A DNA stretch of 64,000 bases from Paenibacillus ginsengarvi (GTDB lineage: Bacteria; Bacillota; Bacilli; Paenibacillales; NBRC-103111), in the NCBI RefSeq assembly GCF_003626695.1, contig NZ_RBAH01000002.1:310001-374000 (forward strand), written 5' to 3'. Of the stretch, positions 54,272 to 63,993 are shown piece by piece. Numbering within the stretch: the first letter of the stretch is position 1; each line of letters opens with the position of its first letter. The translations under genes and the position numbers were made by a program. The notes beneath the pieces were generated by a model. That model did not search any database and was not told the DNA's origin. It was given only the letters and a program-made list of their open reading frames with translations.

Positions 54272-56440
54272 ATGTTCGTGTTCGATCGGGAAACATCGTC
54301 CATTCGTTACGACGGCGAGCCTGCCATTGTTTTACGGGCCATTCGGGTGAAAGCGTCCGTAGCCGGCGAAGGCGAAATCGGATTGTCGCTTCATTCCGCG
54401 GAAAAAATGGCGACGGAAGCAGGGGATGAGGACGTTCTCTCAGGCGGGTATCGCCTACAGTATGAAGATGCGCAGAACACCATTACCGCAGAGCTGCTGT
54501 TAAGATGGCGAGGGCCGTTTCTGGCCGTGAGCGTGGAGGCTCGAATCCGCAACGGTACGGCCTACCACGCCCAGCGGACGTTTACGGAAAGCGGAGGCAT
54601 CCGCATCGGAATCGGGCGGCTCGACGGGCTGCAAGGACTGCTGGCGACGTCCAGGCATAAGGAGTGGTGGACTCGTCCGCATTTCGATATGGACCTCAGC
54701 CGGCTGCCGCCTCGCACCCAATCGCTTCTGTGGAAGACTGACGCCGGGTACGGCTATCTGTTGCCCATATGCGACGAGCTGCACCGGACCGACTTGACCG
54801 GATCGGAAGAAGGACTGGCCGTGCACGTTTCATCGGGGGAAACCGGGCGCGAGAGCATCGACATGAAGGCCGCCATCGTTTTGGGCGCGGGCACCGATCC
54901 GTACCGACTCGCCGCGGATAGCGCCGCCGTAGGGTTTGCCGCCCGGGGAAGCGGCGGAAGCGCGCGGGCCGGCAAAACGTATCCGCAGACGCTCGATTAC
55001 GTCGGCTGGTGCAGCTGGGACGCTTTTTATGCAGAGGTGGATGAGCAGGGGCTAGTAGCCAAAGCCGCAGAGCTGGCCGGGTTCAGGATACCCGTCCGTT
55101 GGTTCATGATCGACGACGGCTGGTCGGACGTGCGGGAGCGGAAGCTGCACGGCTTCGAAGCGAATAAGGAGAAATTCCCCGGCGGCCTGGAGCGGACCGT
55201 CCGGCTGCTGAAGGAGAAGCACGGCATCCGTTGGGTCGGGGCATGGCACAATATTGCCGGTTATTGGGGCGGAATCGACCCGGACGGAACGGCGTTCGCC
55301 GAAGCTAGAGAGTACGTCCACAAGACGCGCAGCGGAAGGTGGATCCCCCATCCCGATCCGGGGAGGAACTTCGGTTTTTGGCAGCTGTGGCACTCGTCCT
55401 TGAAACGGCAGGGCATCGATTTCGTCAAAGTGGACAACCAAAGCTCGCTCAACTCCTACTTCGGCGGCGAGCAGTCGATCGCCCGAATAGCCAAGGGGGT
55501 GCATACCGGACTGGAGGCGTCGGTCGCCTTGCATTTTGACGGCTGCCTGATCAACTGTATGGGGATGGCGTCGGAAAACGTCTGGCATCGACCAGAGTCT
55601 TCCGTCTCGCGCAGCAGTAACGACTTTTTGCCGAAAATCGTGAACGGCTTTGGCGAGCACGCGCTGCAAAACGCCTACAATTCCGTCTACCACGGCCCGT
55701 TTTATTGGGGCGATTGGGATATGTTCTGGACCATGCACCATGACTCCGTGCCGCATATGACGCTGCGCGCCGTCAGCGGGGGGCCCATATATTTCAGTGA
55801 CGGTCCGGGCCGCACGAATCCGGACATCATCCGTCCGCTTATTTATGGCGACGGCAAAATCATACGCTGCCAGCAGGTCGGGCAGCCGACGGAAGAGTGG
55901 CTGACGGTCGATCCGCTCACTACGCCCCAAGCTTTTAAAGTGTGGAATAGGGCAGGCGGAGCCGGGGTAGTCGCGGCGTTTCACGTGTATGACGGCGAGG
56001 AGGAAGTAGAAGGAGAAGTTGGGCCGAGCGACGTGCCTGATTTGGAAGGCGAAACCTTCATTGTGTACGACTCCTTCCGGAAAACCGCGCAGCGGCTGCA
56101 AGCGGGAGATAGGATAACACTCCGTCTCGACCGATTCGAGGCCGTGCTGTTCTTAATGATTCCGGCAGCGGAATCGTTCACCGCGATCGGGTTAACCGAC
56201 AAGCTGGTCGCCACGGATGCCGTGCTGGAAGTGGAGCGCTCCGACCGTTCGGTTCGGGTGCGGCTCAAAGATAGCGGCTTATTCTCGTTCGTTTCGGAGC
56301 GTAAGCCGGCCGCCGCTTTCGTGGGGGACATTCGCGCTGCCGTCGAGCCGGCTGACGAGACAGTGGGGCTGTACAACGTCTTATGCCGGCAGGACGCCGG
56401 AAAAACATCGCGGGAAACGGAAATCCGCATCGAGTTTTGA
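54272..56440 (+). CDS. Raffinose-synthase/Sip1-like GH36 glycosidase
   Basis: This 722-aa protein of the alpha-galactosidase superfamily (raffinose synthase/Sip1 branch) has YVGWCSWDAFY (G245-W246), the strand motif FMIDDGW (278-284), the probable nucleophile D388 in VKVDNQ and the probable acid/base D451 in SRSSNDF. A beta-sandwich N-domain (about 1-230) and C-domain complete the fold. The expected activity is on alpha-galactosides or related glycans. There is no signal peptide. GGGAGA lies 12 bases before the ATG. It converges on an AraC gene with a 29-base gap. Confidence 0.85.
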   Translation: MFVFDRETSSIRYDGEPAIVLRAIRVKASVAGEGEIGLSLHSAEKMATEAGDEDVLSGGYRLQYEDAQNTITAELLLRWRGPFLAVSVEARIRNGTAYHAQRTFTESGGIRIGIGRLDGLQGLLATSRHKEWWTRPHFDMDLSRLPPRTQSLLWKTDAGYGYLLPICDELHRTDLTGSEEGLAVHVSSGETGRESIDMKAAIVLGAGTDPYRLAADSAAVGFAARGSGGSARAGKTYPQTLDYVGWCSWDAFYAEVDEQGLVAKAAELAGFRIPVRWFMIDDGWSDVRERKLHGFEANKEKFPGGLERTVRLLKEKHGIRWVGAWHNIAGYWGGIDPDGTAFAEAREYVHKTRSGRWIPHPDPGRNFGFWQLWHSSLKRQGIDFVKVDNQSSLNSYFGGEQSIARIAKGVHTGLEASVALHFDGCLINCMGMASENVWHRPESSVSRSSNDFLPKIVNGFGEHALQNAYNSVYHGPFYWGDWDMFWTMHHDSVPHMTLRAVSGGPIYFSDGPGRTNPDIIRPLIYGDGKIIRCQQVGQPTEEWLTVDPLTTPQAFKVWNRAGGAGVVAAFHVYDGEEEVEGEVGPSDVPDLEGETFIVYDSFRKTAQRLQAGDRITLRLDRFEAVLFLMIPAAESFTAIGLTDKLVATDAVLEVERSDRSVRVRLKDSGLFSFVSERKPAAAFVGDIRAAVEPADETVGLYNVLCRQDAGKTSRETEIRIEF

Positions 56441-56469
56441 GAGGCGACCGGCATTCCGCAACGCAGAGC

Positions 56470-57381
56470 CTACTTCTCGATGCGTAAAGAATGGGTCGAA
56501 TCGGAGCTGCAGCTTTGCCGGTACTCGTTAGGCGTCATGCCGACGAGCAGCTTGAAAACGCGAATGAAGTAGCTGCTGCCGTCGAAGCCGGTATCCCGGG
56601 CGATCGTTTCGATCGTTTTGCGGGTTTGGCTGAGCTGGGCGGACGCTTTCTCGATGCGTACTTTACGCAAATATTGCATCGGCTGCAGACCGGTTTTCAT
56701 ATGGAACGTGCGGCAGAAATGGTACCTGGACATGCCGGCGCACGCGGCCAGCTCCTCCAGCGTTAGCGGCAGGGCGTACTGCGACTGCATGAGCTGGATC
56801 GAGCGGCGTATCGGCTCGGGCGTATCGTCCAGCTGGACGATCGCGTGTCCTTCGGCCATTCGCTGCAGCTCCATGACGAACCGGTACAGCTCGGCGGAGA
56901 TGGCGAACTTGTCAAAATCCCGATTGTTGTAGATGTGGGCGTACAGCCTGCTGATGCACTGCATCGGCTCGGGATGGTCCTGAAACGAAATGACGGGGCC
57001 GAACAATTGGATGAGGGAGTTCCAATGGCGAATCGCGTCCTCGCCTTGGACGGCGATGAACATAAACTCCCACTCCCCGTCATGTTCGTCGAAATAGTAG
57101 ACGTGATCGCCCGGCACGGTGCACAGAAAGCCGCAATGCTCAGGAACGAAGTATTCCCGGTTCCGGTACCGGATGACACCTTGGCCGGACAAGGTAAATT
57201 GGAAGACGGCGCCGTCTTCCGCCTGCCGCTTTAAGCCATCCCACCGGTAGGAGGACGAATTGACGTGCTCCCAGCCGATGGCGATGAGACGAAGGCTGTC
57301 GGACATCGGAGTTATATAGCGCGTATAAAAAGACTGCCGGTCCAGTTCCGCGTGCGGGAATAGCAAAATAATGCACCCCAT
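56470..57381 (-). CDS. AraC family transcriptional regulator
   Basis: This is a regulator of about 303 aa with a cupin sensor (VFQFTLSGQGVIRYRNREY, LCTVPGDHVYYFDEHDGEWEF) and a C-terminal double helix-turn-helix (LEELAACAGMSRYHFCRTF and IETIARDTGFDGSSYFIRVF). The first in-frame ATG (57411) overlaps a predicted -10 box, so a downstream start is preferred: ATG 57381 is used here and 57306 is possible. Neither has a good ribosome site. It is divergent from the SBP gene at 57606, the presumed target. Confidence 0.8.
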   Translation of the reverse strand: MGCIILLFPHAELDRQSFYTRYITPMSDSLRLIAIGWEHVNSSSYRWDGLKRQAEDGAVFQFTLSGQGVIRYRNREYFVPEHCGFLCTVPGDHVYYFDEHDGEWEFMFIAVQGEDAIRHWNSLIQLFGPVISFQDHPEPMQCISRLYAHIYNNRDFDKFAISAELYRFVMELQRMAEGHAIVQLDDTPEPIRRSIQLMQSQYALPLTLEELAACAGMSRYHFCRTFHMKTGLQPMQYLRKVRIEKASAQLSQTRKTIETIARDTGFDGSSYFIRVFKLLVGMTPNEYRQSCSSDSTHSLRIEK

Positions 57382-57409
57382 TCGAAATATCGTTTTATTG
57401 TTATCCCCC

Positions 57410-57437
57410 ATTGTATCGGATATGCTAAATATAGCAA
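57410..57437 (-). promoter_or_regulatory. AraC promoter with overlapping inverted repeat
   Basis: The minus strand has TTGCTA (57432-57437), a 16-base spacer and TACAAT (57410-57415). TGCTA-AATA-TAGCA (57423-57436) overlaps the -35 and could be an operator. Confidence 0.55.
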
Positions 57438-57452
57438 GACGGATTCGGCAAT

Positions 57453-57466
57453 TGCAATCGTTTCCA
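57453..57466 (+). promoter_or_regulatory. cre-like site
   Basis: TGCAATCGTTTCCA matches the cre consensus at 12 of 14 positions. It lies in the AraC-SBP divergent region, where CcpA could affect both. Confidence 0.5.
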
Positions 57467-57605
57467 TTGTTTCAGGGACTTGGATTATGGATTCGAAACA
57501 GTATTCCGCGAAACAATCCAATAAGCCCCTAGAAGCAAGACGTCCCATTCGGGGAGCTAGGCAAAAAAGTACTATTTTATGCGAAAACAAGAAAGGGTGG
57601 ATCCT

Positions 57606-58937
57606 ATGATCAAAAAAAGCGCAATAGCGCTGTTATCCGGAACGCTGCTGCTGATGGCCGCATGCTCGAACGGAAGCGGGGGACAGGGCCAAACCGGTAA
57701 TTCGGCGAAGCCGGAAGACAAGAAAGAAGCGGCGGTTAACAAGGAGCCGGTCGAGCTCGTGTTTTACGACGGAGTATCGGATTACACCGAGGAGAGGTTC
57801 ATGAAAGAAATCGGCGAGCCTATCAAGAAAAAGTTCCCGCATGTGACGCCGAAGTTTTCGCCGTTTACGAAGCTGACCCAGGTGCAGGATCTCATTTCCG
57901 CCGGTCAGGCTCCCGATATTATTTTCGCCTCCAGCGGACTGTTCAACGACGTCGTCAACAAATACAACATGCAAACCGATATTATGCCGCTCATCCAGAA
58001 GTACAAATACGACCTGAACAAAATCGATCCGGTCTCCGTCGACATGATGAAAGAGATTTCCAAAGGCGGCATGTATGCGCTTCCGACCTTGATGTCTCCG
58101 TCGCCGATCTATTACAACAAGGACATCTTCGACAAATTCGGGGTGCCGTATCCGAAAGACGATATGAAGTGGGACGATCTGTACGAGCTGGCGAAAAAAG
58201 TTACGCGCAAAGACGGCAACCAGCAGTACTACGGCTTCATGGTGTCATTCCAGCATTTGATGGTGCGCAACCAATTCTCGCTCAACTTGGTCGACCCAGC
58301 GACGGAGACGACTTCGTTTGCGGACGAGAAGTGGAACAAAATGACGGCCAACATCTCCCGGTTTTACGAGCTTGATGGGGTCGAGCCGAATGCCCAGAAG
58401 CTTGGCGCGGCCCAGCAGCGCGTTATGTTTACAAAGGAAAAGACACTTGCGATGTGGATGCCGGTCAGCACGCTGCTGACGGGGCAGGAGCTGGAAGGGA
58501 TGAACTGGGATATGGCGCAGTTCCCCGAATTCAAGGAGCTGCCCGGCGTCGGACCGCAGCCGTACCCGATTTCGTTCTACATTACGACAACCAATAAGCA
58601 TAAGGACCAGTCGTTCGAAGTGATCGCTTACTTGGCCTCGGAAGAATACCAGCTGCCTATGGTCAAGCAGGGGCAGTTCCCGACCGCGCTGACGAGCCCG
58701 GCGCTTCGTTCCTCCTTCGGTCAAGACACGGCGATGTACAAAGGGAAAAACGTAAAGGCGATGCTGCCGGCGAAATATGCGAAGGCGTCCGCGTTTACGA
58801 AGTTCAATAACTTGTCCAGAAACCAGCTGCAAGCGGCGTTGGAAGCTAACGTGCTGCAGAAAAAAGATATGAATACCGCTCTCCGCGAAGCGGCGGAACG
58901 CGCCAACGCGGCGATTAAGGCGGAGAAGGCGAAGTAA
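57606..58937 (+). CDS. Extracellular solute-binding lipoprotein (family 1)
   Basis: This 443-aa SBP lipoprotein has lipobox L-M-A-A-C (Cys 20), ELVFYDGVSDYTEERF, IIFASSGLFNDVV, GGMYALPTLMSPSPIYYNK and FGVPYPKDDMKWDDLYELAKKVTR. It is very similar in layout to the 5899 SBP, ending AAIKAEKAK. AAAGGGTGG lies five bases before the ATG. It is divergent from AraC and followed after 65 bases by a beta-helix gene, repeating the SBP/beta-helix association seen in the other loci. There is no permease nearby. Confidence 0.9.
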   Translation: MIKKSAIALLSGTLLLMAACSNGSGGQGQTGNSAKPEDKKEAAVNKEPVELVFYDGVSDYTEERFMKEIGEPIKKKFPHVTPKFSPFTKLTQVQDLISAGQAPDIIFASSGLFNDVVNKYNMQTDIMPLIQKYKYDLNKIDPVSVDMMKEISKGGMYALPTLMSPSPIYYNKDIFDKFGVPYPKDDMKWDDLYELAKKVTRKDGNQQYYGFMVSFQHLMVRNQFSLNLVDPATETTSFADEKWNKMTANISRFYELDGVEPNAQKLGAAQQRVMFTKEKTLAMWMPVSTLLTGQELEGMNWDMAQFPEFKELPGVGPQPYPISFYITTTNKHKDQSFEVIAYLASEEYQLPMVKQGQFPTALTSPALRSSFGQDTAMYKGKNVKAMLPAKYAKASAFTKFNNLSRNQLQAALEANVLQKKDMNTALREAAERANAAIKAEKAK

Positions 58938-59002
58938 CGGAAGATTGGGAATTCGCTCGCTATCGTTTTTCGTAACCAACCAATAGGGATGGGGCGGTTG
59001 AA

Positions 59003-61225
59003 ATGCAGGAGGCGAACATGTCGAGAAGAGCGATGCTGGCTTCGCTCGGTATGGCCGGAGCGGCGCTGGCAACGGGAGGAATTATGGGAGCAAATGCTGG
59101 AAGTGTAAATGAATCTGTATACGGAGCGGGCACGGCGTATATCGATATCGAAGATTACGGTGCCGTACCGGGAGGAGTTACGGACTGCTCCGCCGCGATT
59201 CAGAGCGCGATAAACGCCGTCCAAGGCGGTCTGTCCGGGACCGTGCGAATACCGAAAGGAAAGTGGAAGGCCAAAAATCTCGTCGTCGAAAACTGCACGA
59301 TCGCATTCGACGACGGCGCCGTGCTCGTGCTGGAGCTTGGGGCGAACGATAACGGCATGCTGCTTCGCTCCAACACGCAATTGTTAAACGCCACGTTCGA
59401 GGTAACGAATTCAGCGTCTCCGCCTGACGGCAATTTCGGCAACGTTTTTCGTCTCGGCAATTATGAAGCCGTTCCGGGAGAAGTACACTCGGGGATCAGG
59501 GTGCATGGAGCGAAGCTGTATTGCCACAATACGGTACGCAAGTCGCAAGCAGTCGAAATACTCGGGCAAGTGAGCGATTTTGTATTAGATGATATTGCAT
59601 TGTACGGTCCGTTCGACGCGGGGATTATCATTCACTGGGGTGGCGACGTAGGGAGCTCCAATGCTCATAATAAGGAGGTCACTTACTCGTACCATCCGCA
59701 CGATGGAGTCCTTCGCAACATTCGTTTCTTCCCGTATAACGGCACAGCGGGCAATTTCGGCATCATTTTGTCTGCGGTTTACGACATCACGGTTGAAAAT
59801 GTCGTGTTCGACGGATGGATACGCCCGTTATGGATTCTCCCGGGCGACGTATATGCCCAAGTCGCAACCGACGCGGAGAAAACGAAAGTTCAGACCGGCA
59901 TCGTCATTCGCGATCTGGCGATTTGGGACCCGCCTGCAAGGGTAAGCAACAAAGGGGCGGCGCCTATTTTTATACAAGGCGCTTCCGCAACCGTCCGTAC
60001 GCCGCTCGGACCGACCTACACCCTGGACTCGATATCGTCCGTCCACGTCAGCGGGGTAACTTATGCGCTGTCGCCCGGAAAAACGTATAGCGGCAGTCCG
60101 CTGTTGTTGGTGTATTACTCGAGCGGGGTTACGGTGGAACGGGTGACGGCATCCGGCTTCGAAAATGTCGCCGAATATTTGGCGCTCGTCGAATACAGCA
60201 ACGATTGCCGGATCTCGTATGCGGGCGCGACCGGGGCTGGCAGCAGATTGTACGGCTGCATCAATTGCGCGGTCGACGCGCGAACGACAGGTACGACGAG
60301 TACACAAACAGGAGGCAAAAGCGGGCTAACGGCAGCGGGCACTATGCTTAACGCCACGCTAACGGCTCCGCTCGCCATAGGGGCAGCGACGGTTTCGCTG
60401 TCTGCGGTCAGCACCACCCTGACCGTTCCAAAAGGACATCGGATATGGCTAACCGGAGATAAATCGGTCATGATCGCCAAAACGATCCAGCTAAGCGCCA
60501 CGGCGCCTAATACGGTTCAGATCGAGCCTGCGCAAGTTTCCGAAAGCTCCGGTGCGGCTGCCGTCGTAAAAGTCGTTTGCTCGGGGATTACTCTTACAGG
60601 CAGCTACTCGAAATGGGAGCAAGGAATCATGCTGTCCGACGTAAACGGAGCGCGGGTCGAGGCGCAGTTTTTGCTGAACGGCAAATACGATGTCATCCTG
60701 TCCGGAAGCCGGGCCGACAATATCCGCATCGATAAGTCCAGCTTCGTGTCGGGCGGGCAAAAGAATAACGGCACCTTGCTCGCAAATGTTCACCTCGGCA
60801 CGACCGGCGACCGGATATCCGTTACGTCATGCGGCTTCGAGCCGCAAGGCAGCCCGCTCGTAAACCGCCATATAGTCGGAAGCGCGGAACTGTCCAACGT
60901 ATCGATAAGCGATAACGATTTTGGCGGAAGCACACTGGAACCTATCGCGGTCGGCCCTCAGTCGGCGGCAGCCTCGCAGCGAGGAAAAGTAAGCATCTAC
61001 GGCAATACGTGCAAAATCGGCGCGGCTCCGGTCGCAGCCGGTACGATCCAAGGGCGGTACGTGGGCGGCTCCTTCCATGGGATCGCAAGCGCTGCACCTA
61101 CAACGGGAAGCTGGCGCACCGGCGACCTGCTCGTGAACGAGGCTCCTGCGGTCGGTTCGCCCAAAGGCTGGAGGTGCACGGCAACGGGCACGCCGGGGAC
61201 GTGGGTCAGCGAAGGTAATTTGTAA
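59003..61225 (+). CDS. Tat-exported pectate-lyase-3-like beta-helix protein
   Basis: This 740-aa protein has Tat signal R8-R9-A-M-L and an Ala/Gly core. It starts its catalytic-type fold without the tailspike-like lead module of its paralogues: IDIEDYGAVPGGVTDCSAAIQSAI near 50 is the pectate_lyase_3/GH28-like N-cap. Beta-helix rungs follow (AKLYCHNTVRKSQAVEILG, FVLDDIALYG, ISVTSCGFEPQG). The C-terminal GDLLVNEAPAVGSPKGW motif is common at phage tailspike ends. Action on an acidic or complex glycan outside the cell is inferred; no catalytic residues are assigned. A weak GGGGCGG precedes the ATG. It is downstream of the SBP gene and probably co-transcribed. Confidence 0.75.
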   Translation: MQEANMSRRAMLASLGMAGAALATGGIMGANAGSVNESVYGAGTAYIDIEDYGAVPGGVTDCSAAIQSAINAVQGGLSGTVRIPKGKWKAKNLVVENCTIAFDDGAVLVLELGANDNGMLLRSNTQLLNATFEVTNSASPPDGNFGNVFRLGNYEAVPGEVHSGIRVHGAKLYCHNTVRKSQAVEILGQVSDFVLDDIALYGPFDAGIIIHWGGDVGSSNAHNKEVTYSYHPHDGVLRNIRFFPYNGTAGNFGIILSAVYDITVENVVFDGWIRPLWILPGDVYAQVATDAEKTKVQTGIVIRDLAIWDPPARVSNKGAAPIFIQGASATVRTPLGPTYTLDSISSVHVSGVTYALSPGKTYSGSPLLLVYYSSGVTVERVTASGFENVAEYLALVEYSNDCRISYAGATGAGSRLYGCINCAVDARTTGTTSTQTGGKSGLTAAGTMLNATLTAPLAIGAATVSLSAVSTTLTVPKGHRIWLTGDKSVMIAKTIQLSATAPNTVQIEPAQVSESSGAAAVVKVVCSGITLTGSYSKWEQGIMLSDVNGARVEAQFLLNGKYDVILSGSRADNIRIDKSSFVSGGQKNNGTLLANVHLGTTGDRISVTSCGFEPQGSPLVNRHIVGSAELSNVSISDNDFGGSTLEPIAVGPQSAAASQRGKVSIYGNTCKIGAAPVAAGTIQGRYVGGSFHGIASAAPTTGSWRTGDLLVNEAPAVGSPKGWRCTATGTPGTWVSEGNL

Positions 61226-61289
61226 CAGCGAGAACCTGCGGGACAAGAATGATTGGCGAAGAACGGGAATAAACGAGGAGGAATCGGAA

Positions 61290-62831
61290 ATGGAAACGAT
61301 TTTCTTTCGGCGGATTTCTTGTACGGCGACAATGCTTGCGTTGTTAGGGCTATTCGTTGTTCTGCTTGTCCCCGCAGGAACGGCTCTCGCGGAGGTGCGG
61401 CATACGAGCATGCCGGATATTACGGTCGCATCGGCTTCCGGCAGCTACAAGCCTTATTTTCCCGATATCGTCAAGACGGGTAATGGCGATTTGGTCGTCG
61501 TTTACTATTGGTCCGAGAGTCATGTAGGCGGCAACGGCAAGATCATGATGAAGCGAAGTACGAACAACGGTGCCACTTGGAGCGCGGCGCAAACGGTTGT
61601 CGATACGACCTACGACGATCGCGATCCGTCGATTGTCTCTTTATCGGACGGGACGCTGCTCGTGTCCTGGTTTACATACAGCGGCGGGCCGATAGACGTA
61701 CGCGTTATTCGCAGTGCGGATGACGGAGCGACCTGAGGCAGTCCGGTCACGGTAGGGACCCAAATGTCGTGGGCGGCGACATCGTCCAAAATCGTCGAGC
61801 TTTCGAACGGCGATTTGCTCATACCGTTGTACGGCCCCGCTTCCGGTAGCGGTTATCAGCAATCGACCGTCGTGCGGAGCACCGATCAGGGGGCGACATG
61901 GCTTTCGTCGACAGAGACGGTTATGGGCTACTCGTTCGGCAGTCAGCTGGTCGAGCCGGCGATTGCCGAGCTGGAGAACGGACATATTCGCGGGCTCATC
62001 CGCGCATCTTCGGCAGATAATAAGGGCTACGAGGTCCATTCGTACGACTACGGCGCCACGTGGGGTACGCTCAACAAGCTCGATACGAAAATCCATGCCC
62101 CGGAGCTGTTTCGTTTTCCCGGAACCGATCGAATATTCGAGGCGTGGAGCGAGTTCCAGCATCCGGCCGGAGGACGCCCGGTCGTCGTGAACATCCGCGA
62201 CCTGAACGACCCGTGGAACGGCTCGTCAAGCCGGGTGTTATACTCGAACAGGCAAACGTCCGATATGGGCTATTCGTCGACCGTCCTTCTGGACGATGGC
62301 CGGCTGTTCACCGTCTATTACGATGCGCAGAAGCAATTGCTGGGCGGCACCTATTCCAAGCCCGGCAACTGGGAAGGCGATTTCGGAACGAAAATGGATT
62401 TGGCGGGTATGTACGCTTCGTCGGCGATTACCGTGACGACGGATATGCTGTATACGGACCCGAACAATGCCGCGACCGGTCCGAAAGGCGCGCTTGACGG
62501 CAGCATCGCCTACGGCAGCGCCGCATTCAAAAACGCGACCGCAACGCCGGCGTCTCCTGCGTCCTATACGATCGATTTGCAGGGCGGTCATGAGATCATC
62601 GCTATCGGCGTATTGCTTAAAGCGGGCTATGCGGAAACCGCGGACGTGCAGCTATCAGCGGACGGCATCCATTGGGATACCGTACAGACCTATGCGAACG
62701 TGAGCATGAACGAGGTCGATTACAAGTATTTCGATTGCGGGAAAACGGTCCGCTTCGTCAAAGTAACGATAACGGCATCCGCCGGATGGGCCGGGCTGAA
62801 CGAAATCCAATTGTTCGAGCTCGTTCCTTGA
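61290..62831 (+). pseudogene. BNR/sialidase-like secreted protein, interrupted by TGA
   Basis: One uninterrupted frame encodes about 513 residues except for TGA at 61734-61736. The N-terminus is a signal peptide (to ALA near 33). Asp-box repeats of a six-blade sialidase-like propeller follow (STNNGATWSAAQ, SADDGAT-stop, STDQGATWLSST, DYGATWGT). The C-terminal about 130 residues are an F5/8-type C (discoidin) carbohydrate-binding domain (NATATPASPASYTIDLQGG, FVKVTITASAGWAGLNEIQLFEL). The stop replaces the conserved Trp of an Asp-box, so TGG to TGA is likely. It was probably an exo-sialidase-like glycan-binding enzyme. GAGGAGG precedes the ATG. Confidence 0.75.
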
Positions 62832-62880
62832 GTAAGTTTGCTCTAGCCGTGTAAGTGAGTTTCGAGAGGAGAAACAACAT

Positions 62881-63957
62881 TTGACTATTAAGCCGATCGC
62901 CCATATGGCTCTCTATAAGGATGAGCAGTATAACACGTTTCCGAGTATCGTACGGAATGCGCAAGGAACATATATCACGGCGTTCCGGCAAGCTCCCGAT
63001 CGTCTCGATTCGTACGGGCTCGAGCATATCGATCCGTCGTCCAAGGCGGTTTATGTAACTTCCGAGGACGGAGTCCAGTGGAGCAGGCAGTCCGGCGTCG
63101 TATACGACGATTATTTTTACGGCGTTCAAGATCCGTGCTTGAACGTGCTCAAGGACGGAACCGTTTTCGCCACTATATTTATGTGGAAGGTCGCCGAGCA
63201 GGAGGACGTTAGCGACCAGCCGGATTTTTCGCACCGCATTTTCGGCCGATGGGCGGGGAAGGCAGTCGGAGCGTATACACTGCGCTCTACGGATGGGGGG
63301 ATCACTTGGGACCGACCCATCGCCGTAAGCCTCAAGGATGTATACATTCGGGGAAACGTAGCGGAGCTGGATGACGGATCGTTGCTCGCCCCGTTTTACG
63401 GTTACGAAGATGGAACTTGGAGCGTCGTGGTGGGGAGGACGAACGATCGCGGTTTGTCTTGGACGCGGCATGCGGTCATCGATCCCGAGGAAGGATACGG
63501 CTTTTTCGAGCCGAATTTATACGTAGCCCCATCCGGCAAAATCGTCCTGTTTACCCGCTGCCATAAAACGAAGCCGGAGCAGGGCGATGGCGGGACGGCT
63601 TACCCGCTCGTTACCGCCGAGTCCGGAGACGGCGGCCTTACGTGGAGCCGGCCGGTAAAGCGCCGATTTTACTCGCCCAGCCCGTTTCACGTTCTTCGGC
63701 TGGAAAGCGGCCAAGTTTTGCTGAGCTACGGATACCGGTTTAAGCCATTCGGCATACGAGCGGCGCTGCTCGATCCGGAATGCGGCAATTTGGAGCAAGC
63801 GGAGGAAGTCATCGTCCGCGATGACGGACACGGCTCGGATATCGGGTATACAAGCGCAGTCCAGCTTGAGGACGGCCGGGTGCTGATCACGTACTACTTT
63901 TCGGAGCAAGGCGAAAGGCGCAGATATATTGCGGGAACGATTTGTGAAATCGGCTGA
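62881..63957 (+). CDS. Sialidase/BNR-repeat family protein
   Basis: This 358-aa beta-propeller protein has Asp-box repeats (STDGGITWDRPI, TNDRGLSWTRH, SGDGGLTWSRP) and catalytic-looking acidic residues (TYITAFRQAPDRLDS, VQDPCLNVLKDGTVFATIF). There is no signal peptide, so it is cytoplasmic, unlike its neighbour. TTG is the start, with GAGGAG nine bases upstream. Relatives are annotated as sialidases or BNR glycosyl hydrolases but may cleave other sugars. It lies 49 bases downstream of the broken BNR gene and upstream of a gene running off the window, likely one operon. Confidence 0.8.
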   Translation: MTIKPIAHMALYKDEQYNTFPSIVRNAQGTYITAFRQAPDRLDSYGLEHIDPSSKAVYVTSEDGVQWSRQSGVVYDDYFYGVQDPCLNVLKDGTVFATIFMWKVAEQEDVSDQPDFSHRIFGRWAGKAVGAYTLRSTDGGITWDRPIAVSLKDVYIRGNVAELDDGSLLAPFYGYEDGTWSVVVGRTNDRGLSWTRHAVIDPEEGYGFFEPNLYVAPSGKIVLFTRCHKTKPEQGDGGTAYPLVTAESGDGGLTWSRPVKRRFYSPSPFHVLRLESGQVLLSYGYRFKPFGIRAALLDPECGNLEQAEEVIVRDDGHGSDIGYTSAVQLEDGRVLITYYFSEQGERRRYIAGTICEIG

Positions 63958-63993
63958 GCTGGACGAACAGCCGCAAAAGGGGAGAGAAACACG

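Noticed and set aside
55052..56101. Long minus-strand open frame (349 codons) inside the GH36-like gene
   Set aside because: Antisense shadow of a clearly coding, motif-rich gene.
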